From Ashinkailepas kermadecensis (Eukaryota; Arthropoda; Thecostraca; Neolepadidae), in NCBI GenBank assembly GCA_034440615.1, contig JAOTOM010005101.1, positions 699,501 to 763,500 on the forward strand: a stretch of DNA of 64,000 bases, given 5' to 3'. A program made the translations under genes and the position numbers. Positions 25,801 to 35,516 of the stretch are shown one piece after another. Position 1 is the stretch's first letter. Each line of letters starts with the position of its first letter. Under the pieces are notes generated by a model that saw only the letters and a list, made by a program, of their open reading frames with translations, ran no database searches and was not told the DNA's origin.

Positions 25801-28800
25801 CGGGGAGCAACACGACGGCCATCAAATATTCTGCTTGATATTCGACGATGTAAAGCATGATGAAGGCATGGTGCATGTTTTTTTGGGTATCTAGTCCTAG
25901 CCCTGAAGCTGCACATACCAAGCTTTGGCACAATTAACTACTTTTCAGACAGTTGCGCGGCTCAATAGCAAGCCGACCTAACTTCGTGAACATTTGTTTT
26001 CACCACCAGGACTTTGACTTCAACTGTGACTTGACACTTTTTTGGGCATCGCATGGGCAGATAATACCTGCGATGGCATTGGTGACAGTCAAGAGAGCTA
26101 CGGCGTAAGAAGATCTGATCCGTCCATATCGCAACCTAATTTTCACGGCGGTTGATCGAATTTCTTGCCAACAAGTCCACATAAGCTATGCCAGATGCCA
26201 TGCAGCATGCATGTGCACATTAATTGCTCACACAGAGCACCCATGAATCATTGTCACGTGGTGAATGCAGCTTATGCAACGCATTGATCATTGTAAAATG
26301 TATGGCTGTAAGAATATTGAGTTTTAAAATAATACTTGTGCGGCTAAAGAACAGATATTCAACGAGGTTAGACCGCATGGTGCCCTGTCACATGCTGTTT
26401 GTTTGTTTGTTTGTTTGTTTGTTTGTTGTTGTTTACTAGTGGGAAATGTTAAATTGACACCATGGTTTAGCGGCTAAACCCAAGAAACGGGCATAGCAAA
26501 GAGCAAAAATAATACTTATAAAAAGTACTGTGTGTAAATAAAATATATATATACGACTTTCAATATACCAGGAGGTGCTGAGTTGACATCAAAAGTAACG
26601 ATAAGGGTTGTACTTTATTGCTCAACGTTTCGGCCAGGGGCCATCGTCAGGAGTGATGAAAAAAGCTCAAGTTTAAACAATTGAAATAATCACGCGGGAA
26701 AAAAGCGTGCAAAAAGACACGTGAAATGCAGAAAAGCCTCCTCAGTGGTGCAGACACCCACAGAAACTCCAAACCAGAAACAAACTATATCAAGAAGGAA
26801 TCCTCTGAGGAAGCCCGAGCCGATGGTCCATATACATATCGATGCATACACTCACGCACATATATAGACATATATCCAATATAACGCGTAATACATACTA
26901 TATATAATTTATGTTTATGTAATTTTATGTGATATACCAAGACGTCGTTTGCGTGTTTAGTTGCGGCCGTAGATTACGTATATGTAGAGATTCGAGGACC
27001 TTCAGATCAGCGTTGTCCCTGGCTGTTGCTAGAATTTCTACTTTGAAGTTTGTGTTAGTGTCGCTGTGTTCCATGTTAGAATGTTTGTCGATCATGTGTT
27101 CGCCTAAAGGAGTGTATGCTCTCCGAAGTCTGGCATCTCCCAAGTGCTCATTGTACCTATCCCTGATGCTGCGTTTGGTTTCACCGACATAAAATGTTCC
27201 AAGACAGCGATTGCACGTTATTTTGTAAACTACGTTTTTCCGTGTACATCTACCTTTGAGCCCGTTGATACAGGTGTGGCACGTTCTCCTACCAGCAGGG
27301 CATGGCGGCATTTCTAGGGCTGAGCGGACCAGGTAAGATTTCAGCGTAGGTCCGCTAGTCCAGGCTACCCTAACATGGTTTAGATGAGACGAACGGATGG
27401 CTGCGTTTACCTGTCGACATAGTTGGTCATCGACAACAGGAAGTCTCATGTAAACATAGTTGGGATTGCTACCCGCTCGATGCCGACGTTGCCCACCTAT
27501 CCTACTACTGTTGTGAGGGTGAACAGCACGAGCGACGGAGTGTACCCGATGTGCTGGGTACCCGTTTTCCAGGAAAAGAGTCGTCATCTTCGCAAGGCTC
27601 CGCTCGCATGAAATAGTATCGGAGGAGACTCGTGCTGCTCTCCTCATTTGGGATGTTAGAACGGCCTTTTTAGTGGCCATCGGGTGGGCCGAATCATAGT
27701 GCAAGATGATAGGGGCTGCCATTGGTTTAAAGTACAGCTCAGTGGTATAGCACCCATCAGCCTGAATTACAAATAACGTATCAAGAAAAGGAATCGAACT
27801 GCTATGACCAGTGTGTTCTAAGGTAAACTTGATGCTGGAATGCTGTTGGTTAATTTCTGCAAAGAAGTCTAGCAGAGAGGCCAAGCCACGTGTCCAAACA
27901 CCAAAAATATCGTCTATATACCTCATGTAGAGAGCTGGCTTCAAATCATACGAAGCTAAGAAGATCGACTCAAGGCGGTGCATAAAAGCAATCGCTAAAG
28001 GAGGTGCACATCGGTTACCCCTAGCCACTCCTTTTGTCTGCTTGTACTTGGAGCTACCGAAACATATTGTGTTAGTAATTTCACACAGTCCTGTACCCCA
28101 ATCCCGAAAAGACAAATATCATCCAGATTGTTCTCGATTAGACGAATCACAGCATCTATTCCCTCCTTTATCGGAATGTTGCCATATAAATTTTTCACGT
28201 CCATGGTGAAAACAATACTGCCTTCCGGAAGTTTTGTAGGAAACGTTTCTTTCACCCTCTGCAGGTACGACTCCGAATTTGTCAGATGGGCGGGAACCAA
28301 CGCTTTTCTTGAGTTCTTGGGTTCTTGAGTAAGATTCTCGTCCTCCAAGAACTCTTGGTTCTTGAGTAAGATTCTCGTCCAGATACTAGCGTTGGGTAAC
28401 TACATAGCGCGCTATGGGTAACCGATGTGCACCTCCTTTAGCGATTGCTTTTATGCACCGCCTTGAGTCGATCTTCTTAGCTTCGTATGATTTGAAACCA
28501 GCTCTCTACATGAGGTATATAGACGATATTTTTGGTGTTTGGACACATGGCTTGGCCTCTCTGCTAGACTTCTTTGCAGAAATTAACCAACAACATTCCA
28601 GCATCAAGTTTACCTTAGAACACACTGGTCATAGCAGTTCGATACCTTTCCTTGATACGTTGTTTGTAGTTCAGGCTGATGGGAGCTACACCACCGAGCT
28701 GTACTTTAAACCAATGGCAGCCCCCATCATCTTGCACTATGATTCGGCCCACCCGATGGCCACTAAAAAGGCCGTTCTAACATCCCAAATGAGAAGAGCA

Positions 28801-31800
28801 GCACTAGTCTCCTCCGATACTATTTCATGCGAGCGGAGCCTTGCGAAGATGACGACTCTTTTCCTGGAAAACGGATACCCAGCACATCGGGTACACTCCG
28901 CCGCTCGTGCTGTTCACCCTCACAACAGTAGTAGGATAGGTGGGCAACGTCGGCATCGAGCGGGTAGCAATCCCAACTATGTTTACATGAGACTTCCTGT
29001 TGTCGATGACCAACTATGTCGACAGGTAAACGCAGCCATCCGTTCATCTCATCTAAACCATGTTAGGGTAGCCTGGGCTAGCGGACCTACGCTGAAATCT
29101 TACTGGTCCGCTCAGCCCTGGAAATGCCGCCATGCCCTGCTGGTAGGAGAACGTGCCACAACTGTATCAACGGGCTCAAAGGTAGATGTACACGGAAAAA
29201 CGTAGTTTACAAAATAACGTGCAATCGCTGTCTTGGAACATTTTATGTCGGTGAAACCAAACGCAGCATCAGGGATAGGTACAACGAGCACTTGGGAGAT
29301 GCCAGACTTCGGAGAGCATACACTCCTTTAGGCGAACACATGATCGACAAACATTCTAACATGGAACACAGCGACACTAACACAAACTTCAAAGTAGAAA
29401 TTCTAGCAACAGCCAGGGACAACGCTGATCTGAAGGTCCTCGAATCTCTACATATACGTAATCTACGGCCGCAACTAAACACGCAAACGACGTCTTGGTA
29501 TATCACATAAAATTACATAAACATAAATTATATATAGTATGTATTACGCGTTATATTGGATATATGTCTATATATGTGCGTGAGTGTATGCATCGATATG
29601 TATATGGACCATCGGCTCGGGCTTCCTCAGAGGATTCCTTCTTGACATAGTTTGTTTCTGGTTTGAAGTTTCTGTGAGTGTCTGCACCACTGAGGAGGCT
29701 TTTCTGCATTGCACGTGTCTTTTTGCACGCTTTTTCCCGCGTGATTATTTCAATTGTTTAAACTTGAGCTTTTTCATCACTCTTGACGATGGCCCCTGGC
29801 CGAAACGTTAAGCAATAAAGTACAACCCTTATCGTTACTTTTGATGTCAACTCAGCACCTCCTGGTATATTGAAGGTCGTATATATATTTTTTTACACAC
29901 AATGTCGAAAACCCAGGAGCATCTAAGAGCCATTCTTCGTTATATTAAACATTATAAAAAGTATTCCATTCCAAAATGTTGCAGCCTTCTGAAGCCGATT
30001 CCATAAGAAAAGGACATTATTTTGACTGCCATCATGGCAAGGTCAGATCATGTGAACTAAGGTCACGATACGATGGGGTCAAAATTCAAAATCAAACGAG
30101 GTAAAATGTTCATTTGAACACCAATTCGGAAATGCATAGTTATCGAACACTAAAATAATTTTCCTTGGATATAAGCTGCCAAGCATAGTCGTGTACCCTG
30201 ATCGCACGAAAATGTCGGAGGCTACAATTCCGTGACCTGATCTGATCGAGCTTTAAGTAAAGAAAAGCTTGAAATTCGAGCTAAAGTTGCACAGCTCGAT
30301 TTGAAGCATTAGATAACTCCATAAACGTACCTGCACAAAATCCGAGATGGGGGTATTACCCGCGGTCTACATGTAGTGAACGCCCCAACTGCGAAGCCAT
30401 ACCTCAATCCAGCTCATATTGTGCTGCTGCATCTCCTCCATTTTCTCCTTTACTGAGGCGTACAGCTTATTTTCGAACTTGAGCGACTGCATGTGATTCA
30501 TGTAGCGGTTGCAGTAGAAGAGGTAGCGGTTCAGCACGGCGCGCGACTTCTCCTGGGCATCGCGCGCCGCTTTCGCTTCGTCCTCGTCATAGCGGTTGCA
30601 GCTGTACCTGAAGAGCCAGTAGAATTGTCAGTGCCGCAGCTACGTCCACCGATAGCATGACACATCAGCTCACCGTCACATTACTGCCAGTCTCGGCCTT
30701 GGCTTACGTGGCGAACGACTAAGGTGAACATGGCTGGATTTGTTCTGTATAAACATGGACACGGAGGGAACATTTTTTTTGTAATCGAATACAGAGGACA
30801 TTATCGCGGGTTTAGGGGCGCATCAACTGCAGTGGTCATGCAGCAGAGTGTAGCAGAGAGGATATTATTCATAAAATTTGTGACATCAGAATCTCAGTTT
30901 GTACCTCAGTGAATCTTGAACGCTTGATCACATGGCAGTTTCTTGTCAAACAGCACAATCCAACCTCCAAATGAAAAAAAAAACAAATGAGTAGATAATT
31001 TCTGGAGGGGACAATGTTCTGAATGCCAAAAATCCTGGAACAACATATTTTTTGTTTCAACCCTGGAGGTCTTACCCTTCAGAACAAGACAAAACCATCC
31101 TTCAGACTACATAATTTCGAGTAATTCATCGGGTGCACTAACGTGCGTAATGGACACCATGCAGGGTGTCCAAATTCGTGATGTTAGGATTCAACAGAAG
31201 GATGTATATACAACTTGGACTTAAGATAGTTCCCAAATCATCCGAACATAGTCATCGAAATCGGATCTTGGGCCTATTTCGAGGTATGTAATCCGTTGGA
31301 CACACTGAGGGATGGGGTGGGGGTGAATTACCAAAACCAAAATCCCCTTTGAAACAGGACAAGTCCATTGTTATTCGTCCAAAACATTGTCAGGACATAA
31401 CACGACATACTTTTAAGGTACACCATGTACGATACCATGTCCTAAGTCAGTTAGTTCTTATAGTTTAGAGGCGCATCAACTCCATAGGCCATATACGCCC
31501 AGAATGATGATATAATGAAAACCAGCAAAAAACTGCCTAGACTTTCATTTAACAAATTCATTTACTTACCAGCCACTAACATTATGCACAAGGACGATGT
31601 CCGAGCGCCTATACTAGCATGCGTATGCAACGCTTCATCTATGCGGCCGTCACACTTTGAAATCTTAATAACTTTGTCATGCTATACCACTCAATCTTCT
31701 AGGCACTTTGCAGAATTAGACTCGTTCTTAGCATTTTGATATTCTGCCGGTTTGGCAATAATATTTTCTTTGAATTGAGCGTATTTATTTTGTTCACACA

Positions 31801-34800
31801 GGTTTATGGAGGAACGAATACGGTGTCGGTCCATGGGGCACAGATTAATGATCAGCCAGCCAGTAGCGATTACGTCGCTACCAGCAAAACTATGCCACCA
31901 TATAGAGCCCAGATGAAATTACTTCAAATCATCTCCTTGCATTACCGCCTTCAGCACACACATCGTATCTGCGCTCGGAAAATGGCACACTATCTTACGG
32001 CTCTTACAGAGCTAGTAGTTACATATATGGTCCGAGTTAAAATGTGATTTTGATCGAAGTTCCGGACACATTCCCTCCTAGTTATAAAGCTGGATAACAC
32101 GTCCCTGTCACCCCTCGTGGCGGAATCCATGCCGCCGCCGTTTACAACGTGGCAGTGACTCCTGAAGAGTGCCATGACACAATAGTTTTAATTGTACACA
32201 AAAACAATGTTAGGTCACACTGAACATCGCTCTCGTCCTCAAATACAGGTGGTGCCGATTGCCAAAAATGTCCACCGCGAAATGAAACAAGTTCGCTAAA
32301 TGGTTAAATATGTTTTGTGAAAATCACTTGCTCTGATCAAATATTTTCAGCACATCCCCAAAAGAACGCCAAAGGACATGGGGGACATGGGCACAGTGAA
32401 ACATTTTTTTCGTGAAGTAGGGTGGAACACTTTCTGAACACTCAATCAACATCCTTCTCCAAGAAGTATCGACATCCTGCTCCTTGATGCATGCTTACGA
32501 AGTCTTCTTGTCTCCTTTCTAACAGTATTTCGTTTATAAGTAACATGTGCATGCTCTCGATAAATAATGGTGACGCGAACATTTCGCATACATGTACATT
32601 TCGCAATGCAATTTCAGGTAAAGGATTACCTATAATATGATATGGCATTCAATGCCAGTTTATAGCATAGTTATTATTCTCCCTATCCCAAATCTCTTCC
32701 TAAATTATGAATCTCAAAACAAATGATAAAGTACAGTTGTAAGTGCCTACACCACTGGCTCAAATCTGAGTCTGAAAGACATCAAAAGCATCTTAAATGA
32801 CACTAATTCCGAGGCAAATTTCGACATCCTACTGGGCTCGTTTCGACATCTCACACCTAACGAAAAACCATTATTTTAATCCTGCATGGGCACATTGGTG
32901 CATGCCCATATGCCAGTACAATGTGACACAGAAAATGACACTTTTGAAGATGTACACTTCCGGACACAAAGTTTGCACTGCTGAACACTTAAATCGACAA
33001 TTAGCTGTGTTACACCTAGAAACCATCCCATAGACAGCATTTGCATTTCGGCCATTGCAAGATTAACTATATCAGGGCATATCGTACGAGCACACGTTGA
33101 AACAGACCGTACACTAATGAACAGCTGGTTCCAATCCAGGGTTTCGTTGGATAGGCCGAGATACCATCTGACGATGGCCGCGATCTCAACACATTGACAA
33201 CCTGACAAAACGTGATATTTAAAATGACCTCGAAATGGTTTGTATGATATGTGATTCTGATAAGTGCCATGCACGATAGCTTGATAACTACAATATCCAG
33301 CGAACCGGTAAATAACCAGCAGCAGCTGACGTGCCCTCAAGCCAAAAAGATCAATAAATCAATCAATTCAACATCCAGTGCTTGCGGCAATAGTTTTACG
33401 ATCTAATGGTCATTTTCAATGGCACATTTGTATCTAATCATACTCGTTGGTGCCGTACTAAAAAATGAACTTATATCATTCATCTGCAGAGTGGGTCCAA
33501 ATCTTCCGAAGTCGTCTGAGCTCGGTGGGATGGGAGGTCTGCAGAGTCGGACGGACGATCGTGGCCGGACAACACCCACCAGGAGGAGCCGTGCGGCTCC
33601 CAGGAGCCCAGGCACACCCAACAGAAGTCAGCACGACAGCTCTGGTTCTTGCACACCATGTGATTGCAGCCGCCGTCCTTTTCGATCGTCACATTGCACT
33701 TCGGGCACTCCTGTCGGGAGGCAGCTGGCGTCAGTCTCGGGGGCGGCCACAAGTGTCGGTCGGGAGCTGTGGGTCAGACGAGACGCCGCGCTCAGTCCCT
33801 GTGAAGCCACAGGTGTCGGTCGGGAGCTGTGGGCCAGACGAGACGCCGCGCTCATTCCCTGTGAAGTCACAGGTGTCGGTCGGGAGCTGTGGGCCAGACG
33901 AGACGCCGCGCTCAGTCCCTGTTAAGCCACAGGTGTCGGTCGGGGGCTGTGGGTCAGACGAGACGCCGCGCTTAGTCCCTGTGAAGCCACAGGTGTCGGT
34001 CGGGAGCTGTGGGCCAGACGAGACGTCGCACTCAGTCCCTGTGAAGCCACATGTGTCGATCGAGAGCTGTGGGCCAGACGAGACGCCATGTTTAGTATCG
34101 GTGGCGGCCACAGCGGTCTATGGAGAGCTGCGGTTCTGGTGAGGGCTGGCGATTAACGATGAACGTCGCCCTCAGTTCCCGAGTCATCCGCAGACTGCAA
34201 ATCAACGCAAGCTCAGCGGCAGAGCTTGGTCTGGCCCGTAGGCCATTCAACTGGATAATTGCATTATCAGCGACTATCAGTACCAGCTCAGACATTCCCA
34301 ATCACGGTACTAGGCATTCCCAATATGGAATCCTATGAGAAGAACGAAGCTTAAACAATATTAACATTATGGCCCATCAATGTTTCATGCAGTGTAATAA
34401 GTGGTGTGTGAGCCGAGGCGGAGCACACCCAAAAGCCAATGACAAAAAAAACACCTGTAAATCAAGTGTGATGATGTTCACGAAGAGAGCATACTTTGTG
34501 TGTATCTAACCCGCATACTGTCTGCAACCACATGTCACATCTGTACTGATGGGGGTGCACGAAGACCCACGTGACGTGGGACGCACCGGGTTAATAGATG
34601 GCGTGACATTTCTGCTGAATGTGACACGCTGGGTCCCCGGGTGACAGATGACAGGTGGCAGGAGTGAGAAGGGGCTGTCGCCGGGACCGGAGGAAAGTGG
34701 TTCAGTGTCATAGGCCAACTAAGCCGGCAAGGATTGGACGGCAATGAGTCGCGCACAACACCATCCACGCAGCATGGGCAACACGCTTCGCGGCTTGCAA

Positions 34801-35452
34801 TGACCTAAGCCTGTCGATGACGTTCCGAAGATCGCGCTCGCCAGCGATAGTTCGTCTGACGAGTCACAGCGCCTGACGCGAATCAAACAGCAACGGAAAG
34901 GCACGACGGTACAGCACGATGCAGAAAAAATACACCACGTATCCTCCCTCTTAGGTGTTGCAGCAACAAAGGCACCAACCTTGGTGTTGGCCGAGATCCA
35001 GTTGAACGTCTCCGAGTCGTCGTCGCACTTTTTGAGCCAGCGCTTAATGAGGTAGCAGCGCACCGGGTCGTGCCACGCCTCGCCGCAAGAGAAACAAAAG
35101 CGGTGGCCGCATTTGCACGTGACCGGTCGCACGTCTGGGTAGGACACCTTGAGCGCGTAGCCGCAGTCGGGGGTGGGACACCAACAGAGGCAGCGGTTGC
35201 ACTGGTGAAGGTGGCGAGACATCAGCTGAATGGCCGCAAACGCGACAGTCGATGGACAAATCGGGGCCAGACAAGCATATGCATACGGTAACTCATCGCA
35301 CGTTCAGTCCAATGCAAAACGGGCCAATCAGCAGACCAGGTTTGCTTATGATGCTGTAGCCCGAAGTTGGTAACCACGGGGAGCTGCAATTATAATTTCT
35401 AATTATTTGGTGATATCGTGCTGGAGATAGCATCTTGCTGATCAATGTATAT

Positions 35453-35516
<64 letters not shown>

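Larger units (their letters stand above)
26548..28348 (-). mobile_element. Penelope-like element, left copy (minus), 5'-truncated
   Basis: On the minus strand it encodes part of the Penelope-type RT followed by a GIY-YIG endonuclease and a 3' UTR ending near 26548. The 3' part (26548-28021) is the mirror image of the right copy at 28415-29890, so the two 5' ends face each other. It lies in ARIH1 intron 7. Confidence 0.9.

Noticed and set aside
33465..34142. 225-codon frame with repeated [12 protein letters not shown]
   Set aside because: Frame through the 60-bp intronic minisatellite; the real coding here is ARIH1 exon 6 on the opposite strand.
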